Made by a program: the position numbers and the translations under genes. This document shows, in pieces, positions 11,263 to 23,865 of a stretch of 64,000 nt of DNA. Position 1 is the first letter of the stretch. Each line of letters starts with the position of its first letter. Under the pieces are notes generated by a model. That model saw only the letters and a list, made by a program, of their open reading frames with translations, was not told the origin of the DNA and ran no database searches. This DNA comes from Chrysoperla carnea (lineage: Eukaryota; Arthropoda; Insecta; Neuroptera; Chrysopidae): positions 20,494,640 to 20,558,639 of the forward strand of contig NC_058342.1 in assembly GCF_905475395.1 (NCBI RefSeq), given 5' to 3'.

Positions 11263-11997
11263 ACAAGATGTATCAGAACAAATGGTCAATAAACAAAGAA
11301 GATCATAGGGTATACCGAAACAAGTATTTTGGGGTAAGAAACATATGTCTGTTATTACTCCCTTTTCGAAGCTACAGGCTTTAGAAATTTTACATTCTGT
11401 GTTGAATTTTTGATGAATCCGAAAGTATTGCATTATGAATGTCAAATTTAATTATCAGCTGTTGTTTAAAATCATAAACAAAACCTCATAATTACCCTTT
11501 TTTACAATGGATCAACGTAATTTTAATCTATATTTTATTTTGATTACGAATAATATATAATTTATGTCATATTATATTTACATTTATTGGTCGTTTATAT
11601 ATATAGGATACCATTCATAAATGCGTTATATATAATCTAAGGAATTTTTTACATTTCAAATTCGTGCGCACAACGCTTCTTAATATTGACAACAGAGACA
11701 GAAATTAAATTTTGATAATAAAAATTGAATTAAATCAAAACTATCATTTAGAATCTCTCTCCTTGTCTCTCTCTAATGGTTTTTTGTATCCTTCAGAAAC
11801 TGTTAAAGATACAAACATTTTTTTCATAAAAATACCAACTTTTCGGCAGAAATTCGGTATGGTATGAAAAGTTTTTAACGCCTGTTAATTTTATGGCATG
11901 CGTTTCGGAGCACATATTTCTTATACCAAAATACTTATTTTATTGTAAGTACCCAATCGCCCCTGGATTATCGACTATTTATTCTGATACGTTCTGT
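11263..11997. mobile_element. Inverted-repeat element
   Basis: The left end ACAAGATGTATCAGAACAAA and the inner AGTATTTTGGGGTAAGAAA match the inverse of the right side (TTTCTTATACCAAAATACTT, then TTATTCTGATACGTTCTGT). The arms are about 90 bp and ~550 bp lies between them without a conserved frame. Confidence 0.6.
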
Positions 11998-13872
11998 AGA
12001 TAATAATTGAAACTAAGATTATGTATGGTCTTTTTGTATAATAGTGTTTATACTATTCATACTAAGTGACAAAAAAACAGATAAATTTAAGTTTTTAAAA
12101 CTCGCTCGCTTTTAACTATATTAACTACTGGGCTGCAAATTTTTCCATCAGGTAGAGTAGTGTTTTCAGAATTTTTTGCAGTTATAATATCTAGTGATGG
12201 TTGTACGAATGATTCTTTTTTGTAAAATAAACATTATTTCTAGCTACTCTAGTTTTATACAGGGTGTTCCATTAATAGATATTTTATTTAAACAAGTACA
12301 CAGTGAATATTTCTAGAATTTTTAAAATATTCTATTGATTAGGAAAATGTGATGACATTAATGAGCCGAAATTTCTAGTACCAGGCCTTTCCAAACATTG
12401 AGTTTATTTTCTGATAACTTGTATCTTTTTGTACAGACAAATTTTAAAAACGAAACCATATAATAGCTATGATAACATTTCTGAAAAAAGCCTCATTTTT
12501 TCCTTTGTTAAAACACTTATTATACTTGATCCTTTTGGACTCTACCAGGGTAGATTTTAAATGTAAAGAAGTGATCTTGAATATGTGATAATGTACACTA
12601 ACGCTCAAATGGTTAGCATGCAATCGGAAACTGAAAACCATTTGTAACACGAAAAAATTTCACTGTTTGTCCTGACGTACTGTGTGTGCTAAGTACGCCC
12701 TTGTATTCCCTCTTCACAAAATTTTTTTGTACACCTGATTTTGACTTTTACATACAGACCGTTACCAAATTAGCAACAAGTAACTATTAAATTGCGTTCC
12801 GTTCACAGTCATGTATACATACACAAGTCTGTTAACTCTATATAAAAATATATTAGGAACATATGTTGCCTTATTGATGTACACATTAGTTCCCAAAACT
12901 GCTACATAGCATCGCCACCAGTATCAATTCAAAACCACTGTCATATTATTATTATTAATTTATTTATTAATAATTAATTTTTATTTCAACAAATATAATT
13001 ATTAATTATAATTATTCATTAATTTAAAAATTAAAACTTGTTTATTTATTTAAAATTTTCTACTAATACTGCTGTTTAGATTTGAAATATGTGGCGCTTT
13101 TTAGTGTTTAATATTGTAACGAAAACATTTTCATTAAGAGACCCACGATTTTTTCAGAAGTACATGACTGTTGTTGCGTCTGGGCAAACATTGATCTCGT
13201 TTACCTTTAACAAATAGTCCAGATTTTTCGATTGCCATGATAATAAGTTTTAGGGGATATTGAGGCGCATTTCTAAGTAAATTTCTATACCTTTGAAATG
13301 AGTCCTGGTCAAAAGTGTGATGTTTTTTCCGAAATGCATGTTTGATGCTTTTACAGTTTTAATAAAAAGATAATTTAAAAAAAATGTAAACACTTTATTA
13401 AAACTAAGTGTAGAAGAGAGATCTAAAGACACCTCTTTCGTGATATCATCACTTTCCTAATCTATCATGGAACATGTTGTGCATTCAAAATTTTTCTTTT
13501 AATTTGTACAAATGCAAATTTCATTTGAAATATTTAATTTTAAAAAATAATCTACTTTTTGTTTTGTTATTTTTACGTATTTAACGGTATTCAATTCAAA
13601 AATAATAAAATCATTTTGTTTAACAAAAAAAATTTGTGTCCTATGTGTTGGACTAGTTTCAATTTAAAAAAAAAAAAAAACAACGTAAGCAAACATCTAA
13701 CGGCGATATTGTATTTATCGTTTACAAAATGTCTATAATATTTTACCACTGAAACGGTGGCTTCAATCGGCCCATAATTTGGGATGGCAAAAGATAACTT
13801 CAATATTGATATATCGAAATCGATATATTAAATTTTTTTTAAACAAAGGAATTTTTTCATTATATTGGACCT
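11998..13872. other. Intergenic DNA with transposon scraps
   Basis: ATACAGGGTGTTCCATTAAT at about 12257 looks like a transposon end, but I found no partner end. Near 12758 is a piece of the GTCACCAAATTAG repeat. The stretch 12945-13060 is nearly pure A/T. No gene is supported. Confidence 0.45.
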
Positions 13873-14705
13873 TGCATCAAATTAGGTATTTTTGTTTTTT
13901 GGATATGTTGTTTTCAATGTAGAGGCAATGTTAAATCTAAGTTTTCGACCTAGGGAAACGACCGTATCATGCCGAAAAATATAAAAAACTTCGAAAATTT
14001 TGACCTTATTTCAGTTTTTTCTGATTTTGTCCTGGAAGGACTGGTTTTTCATCAAAACCTGTAGTATTTAATTTGAAAGAAGGTTAAATTTGCAAGAATT
14101 TGAAATCAAGCCGATTTTTATAGAACCGATAGTTTTGAAGATACAGCTTTTCAAAGTTTGTCTATCGTTTCAAGTTAAAGGATTTTTCGCAAAATTTAAT
14201 CCTGTAAATCGTTAGAGGTAGAACAAACGTTAAATGTAAAAATGTTCTTTATAAAAAAATAAACAACTTTTGTTTGAAACATTTTTTAGTAAAGATCACT
14301 CTCTACCCGTAAAGGCGAAAATTAAGAAAAATTTTAATGTCCATTTTTTTCAAAACTATAAAAGATAGAGAGTTCATTTGCAGGTAGCTTCAACTAGTGG
14401 TCTTGTGAAACATTCTATCGAAAATTGTATCTCCGAAACCATAGGCCCTATAAAAGTCGGTCTTATCTCAAATTGTTGCAAATTTAACCTGCTTTAAAAA
14501 TGAAAACTACAGTTTTTGATGAACAACCAGTCCATCCGGGTCAGAATCGGCAAAAATTGAAATAAGGTCAAAATTTTCGAGATAATTCTTATTTTTCGAC
14601 ATGATCCGTTCGTTTAACGAGGTCCAAAACTTGAATTTAGCATTGCCTTTATATGGCCAAAAACATATAAAAAAGAAAAAACAAAAATACCTAATTTGAT
14701 TAAAC
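13873..14705. mobile_element. Foldback element with an HLE fragment in its loop
   Basis: CATCAAATTAGGTATTTTTG near 13873 is the inverse of CAAAAATACCTAATTTGAT near 14683. The arms pair for about 280 bp, including GGCAATGTTAAATCTAAGTT with AACTTGAATTTAGCATTGCC and the AAAATTTTGACCTTATTTCA block. The loop (14197-14325) carries a fragment of the HLE family (GTTAGAGGTAGAACAAACG to GTAAAGGCG). Confidence 0.75.
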
Positions 14706-15200
14706 CAAAAGTGTACTTGAACTAATACAATAACGCCGGTAGACATTTAATCGTAAAAGAAAACGAAAAAAAATTTCAATTGAAAAGTAAACAAACAAAA
14801 AATACGGATTTTTTTCGGAATCATCCTCCCTATAGAATTTATAGAAATTTTATGTGTGGAATCGATAGATTTTAACAAGAAAAATTTCACGATTTTGAAG
14901 TGTTTTAATGTCACAATTTTTTTAAGCGAGTATATTTACTTCAAAACACTTTTAAATGTAAAAAAATATTTCTAGGAATCTTTTTTTTTGGCCCCTACAA
15001 TCGATTCAACTTGTTTTTGGTACATCAAAAAATTTACTGGAAGTGTCTATTCTGAATTAGTATTTGGTCAAAATCTAAAAATAACTGGAGTGAGAGGATA
15101 AATTCCGAAAAAGATCCAAAAATACTTTGTATGCGAAAATTTAAAGTTAAAAATTTTTTTAAAACTTTGGTATAAATTAGACCTCTTAAATCTAATAATT
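14706..15200. other. 3' flank of the DAN-domain gene
   Basis: This is the DNA after the stop codon on the minus strand. No good AATAAA signal is visible within the first ~150 bases and no repeat was recognised. Confidence 0.4.
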
Positions 15201-18200
15201 TTAATTATTTGTTTTATGTTTATCTTTATGATTGTGACTCTCATAATTAATAATTGTACCTTCATGATTTGGCCTTAATTGATGCGGTTCAATATTTAAT
15301 TTCTCTTCAATATTCTCTGTATCATCCGGTTGTACCACAAGGCTACCGTGTGGACCCGGTATTAAATGACCACTCAAGTGTGCTTTATTATCATCTAATG
15401 CAATGTCAATATGTTCGCCAGCGAAATGATTATGATCATGGTCTTCCTTAATTGCATCCGTTTTCACACTTGTCTTGGTTGCATCTTGATTATTCAACGT
15501 TGCATACTCAATTGAATCAACATTAGTGTTATCATCTTCAGCATTATCACATAGTTCGAATTGTTTATTCTTATTTTCATTTTCATATTTCGTGAGAACA
15601 TTTTTTAATCGCGACAAATCTAGTTCGAAATCTTCGCTATTGTGTACATTTACGAAATTCACAAATTCCATGAGATTTTTATCATTTAAATGATTCTCAG
15701 ATCCTTCGATAATTGCCAATAATTCTGATAATAATTCATGATCAAAATTAAAATTATTTTCGGTTGGAGTTGAATCATTTTGGGAACTGTTTTGGATATT
15801 TTTCAACAAGTTGATCAATTTTGTATTTAAATAATACCGTTGTGCAGCTGAAACATTTTGGAAGTCAATATTTGCACCTTTTATAAATAAATCCGTGTTG
15901 GGACCGCGTGTCGATTTTGTTCGGGAATTTGATCGATTCACTAATTGTAATAATTCTGGTATTTCAAATGGTGGGGAATTACTTGATTTTGAATTATCTT
16001 CATTAGAATCGTTATCGTTGTCATTTATAGTATTCTGGGTTAAATCTTTGATGTTATGTGCTTCTTCTTCGATTTCATCCCAAATTTTTGGATCAATTGA
16101 TGATGGTTTCTGATCAGATTTCTTATTATTATTGGCAAGTAAACTTTTTGGTAGTTCTGTTGTGTTTTCATGAATGAAATTCTTTTGATTGTTCAATTGT
16201 TCAGTACATGACAAACATGTACAATTTGTTATAATTTGAATTTGTTTTTGGATGGTTTCCGGTAATGGTGTTACCACATCTTGATTTGGATACTCACTTA
16301 ATTCTTCATCTGCATTTGCTAGTTTTTTTAGGGTTACCTAAAAAATATAAACAATATTCGTTATTTTTGTCTTTTTATATATTAAACATTGTCAGGAGCG
16401 GGGTAATCATACGGGATTTGAGAAATTTCCCGGTGGGCCGGTGGCCTCAGAAACGAAAAACAAAAAAATTGGAAAAAATATTTTATATATTAAAATTTAT
16501 CTGTATATTTATTTGATTACAATCGCTCTTAGTTTTTTTATCTACCAGTTGTTCATTATATATTTCAAGCGTTCGCCGCGCCTCTAACTTGAAATTTCAG
16601 CACAGCGGCCCAATGTTGTGTAAACGGCAAATCCCTATAATTATAGACTGCAGTCTATCTATCCCAGTCACTTGGTAGGTTTTGTTTGATTTTTTTTTTT
16701 TTTTTTTTGCGAATGGCTGAAAGTACTTTTCTTAAATTTAATTTTTTTGCGCTGATCACGATATGTCCATGTTTAAACGCGAAATTTCATTTGAACATGG
16801 AAATATCGGTTTGCTTTAGGCTAGCTTTGAACAGAGGAGTCAGGTCAAAAAAGTTTTCAGGCAAAAGTTGTACCAAACGTACATACGCCCAATTTTCCGC
16901 CCACTAAAAGTCATGGGCCTCAGATATGGCCCCTTATGCCCACTTTTACCGTTTTTTTTTTGAATGTTTTTTTTTTTCGAGTTCGAGGTATAATCTAAAA
17001 ATAAAATACATGCCGGGAAAGAAAGCGGTTTTTATGTTGTTTCAGCGGTTTTTGATTTTTTTGAATATCGCCACTTTCGGCGCAAAAATCAACCATTTCC
17101 GGAAAATCGTAAAATTCAGTTTTTAGGCCCAAAAATACAGTTATTAAAGAAAATCAAAATAGGTCTTGTAGATTTAGGTCAGTATAATCTAAAAATACCA
17201 TCCATCGTCAATTTGGTCCATATCCATATATAGTAATAAAACCTTAAGAATGCAGCACTATCACCTTACGTAAACAGACAATGTATTTGTAATAAAGCTA
17301 ACTGATGAATGTTAACTGATCGCTCAGTTTTTGAGATCGGTATGAGTATTTAATTAAGTTTGTTCAAAAATCGATTTTTTGGTTCATATTTTAGCTCTAG
17401 ACTTTAGTTTTGGTAAAGTATTACAATATTACGTGTTATTATAAGTAGTAAGCTAGATAAAATATTGTACTTACATGAAACCAATGTGTTTCAGATGGTT
17501 GGCAACTATCACAGTAAGGCGTAATTGTAATATCACTTGTGTGCGGTATACTATATGAAAAACATGTACCAACACAAACACTGTTTTCAACTGTTGTGGA
17601 TTCATATCCAGGTTCTCCAACAACCTATGAACATTAGTAAAACGATTAGTAATAATATGAATAATATGTTTTGAAATAAAAATATTTTAGCGCCATTTAT
17701 TCGGTCAAATTAAATAAAAAATATGAGTGAGGGTACAAAAATTTACATCCGGTTGAAATTTGGTAGGATTGTTCAAATCACCATCATAAATGAAATCTAA
17801 AAAATACTCATCGATTCGAGACGTGGAAAAAAATTTACGCCAAAAGTCAAAAGTCACAAAAACGGGTTTTTGTGCATGTTGCTCATTTACGAACTTGGCC
17901 TCATTTTTTACGTCCTAACTACGCTGTAAACATTTCAGCTTGATATCTTTTTTCGTTTTTTAGTTATCGTGTTCACAGACGGACGGACATCCGGAAATGG
18001 ACTTTTATTGAACATTATTGATCATTGATTTTATGAACACCTATACCAAAATTTTGTGCGTAGCATAAATATTTTTAAGCGCTACAAACTTGGGACTAAA
18101 CTTAGTATATATATTACATATATACAAGATATAAAAATATGTAAAACTTCCTACCTAAGTTAAAATTTTGAATGTTAGAAAATTATCTAAAATCTTATAA

Positions 18201-21200
18201 ATTTCACTTGATAATAATATTTTTAAAGAAAATCTTTATTAATAACACTGTGACATAAAGTTTGCTATACCATGTATATATGAAATACACATAGTATATT
18301 AAATTTAGTCCCAAGTTTGTAACGCTCAAAAATATTGATGCAACGATCAAAATTTTGGTATAGGTGTTCATAGAATCATCTAATAAATTCATTTTCGGTT
18401 GTCCGTCCATCTGTGAACACGATAACTCAAAAACGAGAAAAGATATCAAGCTGAAATTTTTGTAGCGTTCTCAGAACGTAAAAAGTGAGGTCGAATTCGT
18501 AAATGAGCAACATAGATCAATTCGGTCTTGGCTCCGTAGGACATCTTGTAAACCGTTAGAGATAGAACAAAAGTTTAAATTTAAAAAATGTTTTTTATAA
18601 AAAAATAAACAACTTTTGTTTGAATTATTTTTTTGTAAACATCACTGATTACTCTCGAGGGCACACATTAGATGCAAATTTTATAGTATGTACGAATATG
18701 GAATTATCAGTTATGTATGTGTGACATGTATAGGTATAGGTATGTGTAATGTGATAGAGTAATCTCAACACTGTCTATACATGGTATTTCAACAATTAAT
18801 TCAGTCAGTTGTTTGTTTTCACTTGTTTACAACTAAGTTCAGTAGTTTCATCTTCCCTTCATGGAAAAAAATCACAAAATATATGCCTTAAACACCATTG
18901 TCATTAAATATTCGATAATTTGTGAAGCTAACGCTTCTTAAGTGAATATGAAAAGTAATCATTTCGAATTTTTTTTAAATAGTCCAAAATAAATCGCGTT
19001 GCTAAAATTATCATCGTCGGTAGGTAATTAATGGCGTTGACTGTCACGTAACTAGTCAACTGGGCAATTTGTATGACAAAAATGTAAGAAAATACTCTAA
19101 ACATATCGTAAAATAGGCAATTTGTATAACATATATGAAAAAAATGCTCTAAAAATATCGAAAAAGCGTCAAAAACCCAAGTTTTTTTATGTTTTATTTC
19201 CGGAAAGCGCCGTAAGGTAATAAAACTTATAAAACAGTTAACTTCATCTAAATTCCTTTACCTCCGTGGGCGTAAAGATTAGGGGGGTTTCTGCTTCCAA
19301 AAACCCTCACATTCTACACCCATGAATTGATATTACTTATAAGGTTAATATTGAGTTGTTTTGTATGAAAAACAGTATCACAACACTAAATTTTATCAAA
19401 ATCACGCTATCCATTTTAAAGTTATAGAAGAACAAGTGAAACAAACAATTGACTGAGTTATTTGTTGAAATTAACATGTATAGACTGTGTTGATTACACT
19501 GTCACATTACACATGCATACATGACACACATATGTAACTGATATTCCCATATAATACATACTATACAATTTGCGCATAATTTGCGTTCTCACGGGTAAAC
19601 AGTGATGATTACGAAAAAATGTTTCAAATTAAAGATGTTTATTTTTTTATAAGGAACATTTGTTACATTTAAACTTTTGTTCTATCTCAAAGGGTTTACA
19701 AAATGGACCCAAGACTCAATTGACCTATGTTGCTCATTTAGGAACTTGACCTCACTTTTTATGACAGACAGAAAAACTGGAAAAGAACTGATTAGATGAT
19801 TTTATGAACACCTATACCAAAATTTTGTTCATTGTATCAATATTTTTAAGCGTTACAAACTTGGGACTAAACTTAGTATACTGGTATATTTCATATACAT
19901 GGTATAAAAACGATTTCAAAATTGCAGCTTCAAGAATGTATAGCGCCAAAACAACTTTTACTAGAGCAAGTTTAGTCAAATCGACTTATTTTGAGCTAAG
20001 CTATATGTGATAGAGTGTGGTAAAGACATTTTCAGGAATATCCTGTATTTGAAATACTCTTCAATGAAAGTATTTATTAGTAGTAGTACTTTTAATATAA
20101 GTACTTAAGTACTTTTTCAGTGGCAGATTCACCCATATGGGCATGATGGGCATGCCCACCACCTAAATAGACTTATTTTATAAAATTTTAAAAAAAAAGC
20201 AATGAATCGCTTTAAATAGTTAGTCTATTGTCCCTAATTTCATACTAAACCCCCATCTGATAATTTTTGGGGGGAACATATTTTTTTTATTAAATTCGTT
20301 TCAAAGCATGCAAATTCCAAAAATCGGAAAAAAATTCTAGCGAAATCGGTAGAAGAGTACTTTTGGAAATCAATTTACATACCCTTATATTAGATTCCGT
20401 TATCAATGAACCAAATGTTGGTGTCAAGTCCCTGAATATAGTTATCCAGGCAGAGAAAAAAGTGGTTCAGATGTACCGGCGATTCATTAATGATAGCGAA
20501 TCAACTATTATAAATGAATACCGACTCTGAATGGCCAAATGGAAAACAGAATGTGAAAATAATTCCGCCAAACCAAAATCGGTAGTTCATCTCATTGAAT
20601 CATGCAACTAAGATTTGCAACTCTTCCTCCCGGCGTAGCTCGCTGAGAGATCGTTTTCTACACTTCGCGGGGTAATATCTTAGTTGCGTGCCTAAATGGG
20701 ACAGAAAAAATTATTCGGGCTTGCTTTCCTAAACATCTGGAAGTCGATGATATTATCAACGTTTTATTGGTTCAGTAGTTTAGAGTTTAAATATGACACT
20801 GTGATGTGTAAACAATCGCACATTTACTTTTGTAATTTTTGTGAGCGAACAAACTAACTTTGTACAGGTGTATTAATTTACAAATATATTGTACAAAATT
20901 TTGGTCAGGGCGTCAAATATTTTGTAAACACCTTTTTTGTAGGAATGCACTATATTGATCATGAGCGAGTTCATAACCCAATTCGCATTTGGCTGATTTT
21001 TGGGTGCTGTCCCGTGTCCATTACCTTTTTTGTGGGCTAGATCCGCGTTTGTACTTTTTATACCATGTATATATGAAATAACATAGTATATTAAATTTAG
21101 TCCCAAGTTTGTAACGCTTAAAAATATTGATGCTACGAACAAAATTTTGGTAAAGGTGTTCATAAAATCACCTAGGTAGTCCATTTCCGATTTTCCGTCT

Positions 21201-22029
21201 GCCCGTCCGTCTGTGGACACGATAACACAAAAACGAAAAAAGACATTAAGCTGAAATTTTTACAGCGTACTCAGGACGGCAAAAGTGAGGTCGAGTTCGT
21301 AAATGAGCAAGATAGGTCAATTGAGTCTTGGGACCGTAGGACCCATCTTGTAAACCGTTAGAGATAGAACAAAAGTTTAAATGTAAAAAATGTTCCTTAT
21401 CAAAAAATAAACAATTTTTGTTTGAAACATTTTTTCGTTAACATCACTGTTTACCCGTGAGGGCGCAAGTTAGGCGTAAATTGTATAGTATGTATTATAT
21501 GGGAATATTCGTTATGTATGTGTGACATGTATGTATGTGTAATGTGATAGAGTAATCAACACTATCTATACATGGTATCTCAACAATTAACTCAGTCAAT
21601 TGTTTGTTTTCACTTGTTTAAATTACTATAACTTTGCCTTTCATTGCAAATACTTTAATAAAACTGGTAAAGATACTTCGATAAAGTTTGCTATTTTTTG
21701 AGATTTATTTAAGTCTGAAGTTTTTGTATTTCAAATATCTTACAAAAATTTCCATTTCCATTTAAACACTTTTAAAAAACAATGTATATATATTTGTATT
21801 TTATTCCAAATACTTGATAAAGCAAAAGTATTTGAATTAGAATACTTTTAGAATATATTTTCTACTTTAAGACTAAGATTACGGTACATACCTGTTTGAT
21901 AGGGGTAGTTTTACACCATGACTGTTTATCCGGATACAAAACGATATTATGTACTTTATGTTCACGATGACAATACGTGAATGCCACCATAAACGATGTA
22001 GTAAGCATTGTTATAATAAATTGTTTCAT
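15201..22029 (-). CDS. NBL1: Secreted DAN-domain cystine-knot protein, NBL1/DAN-like BMP antagonist, 474 aa
   Basis: The coding exons are 21892-22029, 17475-17624 and 15201-16337 (46, 50 and 378 codons; all junctions are phase 0). Donors are CAG|GTATGT and CAT|GTAAGT; acceptors are TCATAG|GTT and TTTTAG|GTA. The first ~20 residues (MKQFIITMLTTSFMVAFTYC) form a signal peptide. The DAN domain spans about residues 31-142: LYPDKQSWCK, VCVGTCFSYSIP, PYCDSCQPSETHW, VTLKK and CTCLSC. It aligns block by block with vertebrate NBL1. Cysteines lie at 39, 63, 67, 84, 87, 135, 137 and 140. Tyr53 stands where NBL1 and gremlin have Cys, and VTLKK replaces VTLxC, so one cysteine pair appears absent. The tail after residue 150 is acidic, rich in Asn, Asp and Ser, ends in a His-rich segment and is far longer than in human NBL1. 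Proteins of this family bind extracellular BMP/GDF ligands; the target here is inferred. Intron 1 (4.3 kb) holds HLE and hAT elements. Confidence 0.88.
16338..17474. other. Intron 2 of the DAN-domain gene
   Basis: It contains a GC-richer block at 16393-16445 (GGAGCGGGGTAATCATACGG) resembling a hAT-type transposon end, and a long T run near 16690. No partner end and no exon were found. Short frames at 16686-17126 have no protein features. Confidence 0.5.
17875..18137 (-). mobile_element. Helitron-like element HLE, truncated copy
   Basis: It has the block from ATGTTGCTCATTTACGAAC through the short GACGGACGGACA microsatellite and the core to TATAAAAA. The hairpin end is missing. It lies in intron 1 of the DAN gene. 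Confidence 0.8.
18261..18829 (+). mobile_element. Helitron-like element HLE, near full length
   Basis: It runs from TATACCATGTATATATG through AGTCCCAAGTTTGTAACG, GTCCGTCC, ACCGTTAGAGATAGAAC and CATGGTATTTCAACAATTAA to TTTTCACTTGTTT. It lies in intron 1 of the DAN gene, 124 bp from the copy at 17875 and in the opposite direction. Confidence 0.85.
19431..19910 (-). mobile_element. Helitron-like element HLE, shortened microsatellite
   Basis: Both ends are present (AACAAGTGAAACAAAC and CATGGTATAAAAA). The stretch around the GACA microsatellite is contracted relative to other copies. It lies in intron 1 of the DAN gene. Confidence 0.83.
20118..20775 (+). mobile_element. Decayed hAT element with transposase C-terminal remnant
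   Basis: CAGTGGCAGATTCACCCA at 20118 is a typical hAT 5' end. At about 20405-20775 a broken frame reads WPKWKTECEN, KPKSVVHLIE and AERSFSTLRG, followed by VDDIINVL. This matches the dimerisation region of ZMYM1-like hAT transposases, whose signature is ERSFSTLRR. Stops and frameshifts interrupt it and no right end was found, so it is dead. Confidence 0.7.
21054..21619 (+). mobile_element. Helitron-like element HLE, full length
   Basis: One of the most complete copies: TTTTTATACCATGTATATA, TTTGTAACGCTTAAAAATA, GTCTGCCCGTCCGTCTGT, ACCGTTAGAGATAGAAC, CATGGTATCTCAACAATT, AATTGTTTGTTTTCACTTG. It is about 565 bp and ends 273 bp before the first coding exon of the DAN gene (intron side). Confidence 0.88.
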
Positions 22030-22959
22030 TTTTTTTGGATTCTTTGTACAAAAACACTACCACAATAAAATCTGTAATCAAAAAATTCAATTCAGATGTA
22101 CAAAAACACTGTCAATTCAAAAGTTAACAACACTCTCAAGTTAACAGGAAGATTAAAATTGAAAGAATTAACTTGTTTTAAATAAAATTCTTGAAGGTAA
22201 ACAACTTGAAAGAAAATTTTTGGTCTTTTTTTTGTTAAAAATTTTTGAATTGCGCAATAGTTTGATTTTTTATTAACAATCGATTTTGACCTTTAAAAAA
22301 TTCTCAGTATTTAGAAATAATTATTTATTGCAAAAAAAAAAAAAATTTTTAATAATTACTACATACACTGAAAAAATATGAATGCCCGTATAAGACACAA
22401 AACCAGATGACCAGATGTTCAAATCAAAAAAAAAAAAAAATAAATAAACACTAAAATTTGATATTAAATGTTGTTTCTCACTGACAATTACGATTGATAT
22501 TTTTGTGTCGTAAATGAAATGAAAAAAAAAAATTGAAAATTATTCAGCGCAGAAACAAAATGACCCACACTGTTGAACATAACAAGTGTATGGTTTCTTT
22601 TTCAAGAGAATAAAGATAGATCGATCCATGCCTCCAGCATCTTTTCTGATTTGTGTGAAGAGATTGTGTTAAGCTTTCACTGAGCGTACGTATTTTATTT
22701 CACTTCTCTTTAATAAAAATTATATTATATTCATTTTAGTTGTTGGGCTCTGATCAAACTGGTTACACGGTTTTTTTTTAACGTTTTGTATTTGTTGTTA
22801 TTCTAATTACTTTAAATTACAAAGTTAATTACAACATTTCCATTGAAGCCATTAATAAAATAAAGACGATTTTTTTCATTTAAGGATATTTTTTTGATTG
22901 GAAATTGTTCAAAGTTTTTCCAACCCTTTGTAGTTTTTACCACCCTGTGAAAATACCGT
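22030..22959. other. 5' flank of the DAN-domain gene
   Basis: This should hold the promoter and 5' UTR of the minus-strand gene. GATGTACAAAAACACT-type words occur twice (about 22046 and 22096). No convincing TATA box was fixed and no exon can be placed. Confidence 0.4.
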
Positions 22960-22967
22960 AGAACAAC

Positions 22968-23857
22968 CAGGGCCCGATCTAGCTATTTTGCCGTTCCGGG
23001 CAAAAATAATATTTGCCGCCCTTTACACTCCTATCATATACAAGGTGTCTTTTTTAAGTTAACATATGCTTGAAACTCAGTAAATTTTAATTCAATAAAC
23101 TTTAATCGTTTCAATTTCAAACTGACACATCTTATACGCGCATTGAATTCGATCTAAGTTTTCAGGTCCAATTAAAACCTCAATCTGATTCATAACTAAC
23201 AAACATTAATGCTTTAAATGAGTAAGTTGTTCTTTATAAAAACACAAACAATTTTTGTTTGAAACATTATTTTGTAAACCGAATAGTTTAGACAGTAATT
23301 CAAAATTTTTATCATTATCACTTCTAGGGGTGGTTTTAATGGGGATGGAACGACGTGAAGTTTCTTTTTGACCTCAAATTCATGATCAGAAATAAACAAA
23401 ATAATAATTTTGTTATGAAAAAACTATTTTGGATAAAACTTTTCAGTCCGTTTTTGCCTAAACTGCACGGTTTGCGGAAAAATGTTTCGAACAAAAAATT
23501 TTTAATCAATAACAACTTTCAAATTTAAAGTGTTTATCTATCTATTACCAGTTATGGGATAGAGTGAGCTTGAAAAAATAGGTCACCTTTAATGTCTAAC
23601 ATTTTTTGCTTTAAGCTTTTTTCTATCGATAAATCTTATTTTTCGAGTTTCAAGCATATGTCAACTTAAAAAAGACATCTTGTATACAAGATATATGTCT
23701 TAGATGCACAGTTTCGTTTAAAAACATAGATACCAATGTTGTTTTTTCAGTGTCCCGATTATCGAGATTACTGTGTATCATATTTTAGGGATTTGCCGCC
23801 CCACATTTTTGCCGCTCCGGACGGTTGCCCAACTTGCTCCCTCTGGATTGGGCCCTG
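22968..23857. mobile_element. Non-autonomous hAT-type element with a nested foldback
   Basis: The ends CAGGGCCCGATCTAG and (inverted) CAGGGCCCAATCCAG form the terminal repeats. Flanking 8 bp copies AGAACAAC (22960-22967) and AGAACAAT (23858-23865) are a near-perfect target duplication. Most of the interior is the foldback element at 23041-23682. Confidence 0.82.
23041..23682. mobile_element. Foldback element FB1 family, copy 2
   Basis: The left end CAAGGTGTCTTTTTTAAG plus TGCTTGAAACTC and the right end GAGTTTCAAGCATATG plus AAAAAAGACATCTTG are inverse. Inner blocks match 2133-2769. It is flanked by TATA on both sides (23037-23040, 23683-23686). Confidence 0.8.
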
Positions 23858-23865
23858 AGAACAAT

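Noticed and set aside
15254-16113. Plus-strand ORFs opposite the DAN gene's last exon
   Set aside because: They lie antisense to a well-supported exon and lack features of their own.
20873-21220. A 115-codon ORF with a membrane-like segment
   Set aside because: It runs through the Helitron-like element and its flank. Kept only as part of the mini-ORF observation, not as a gene.
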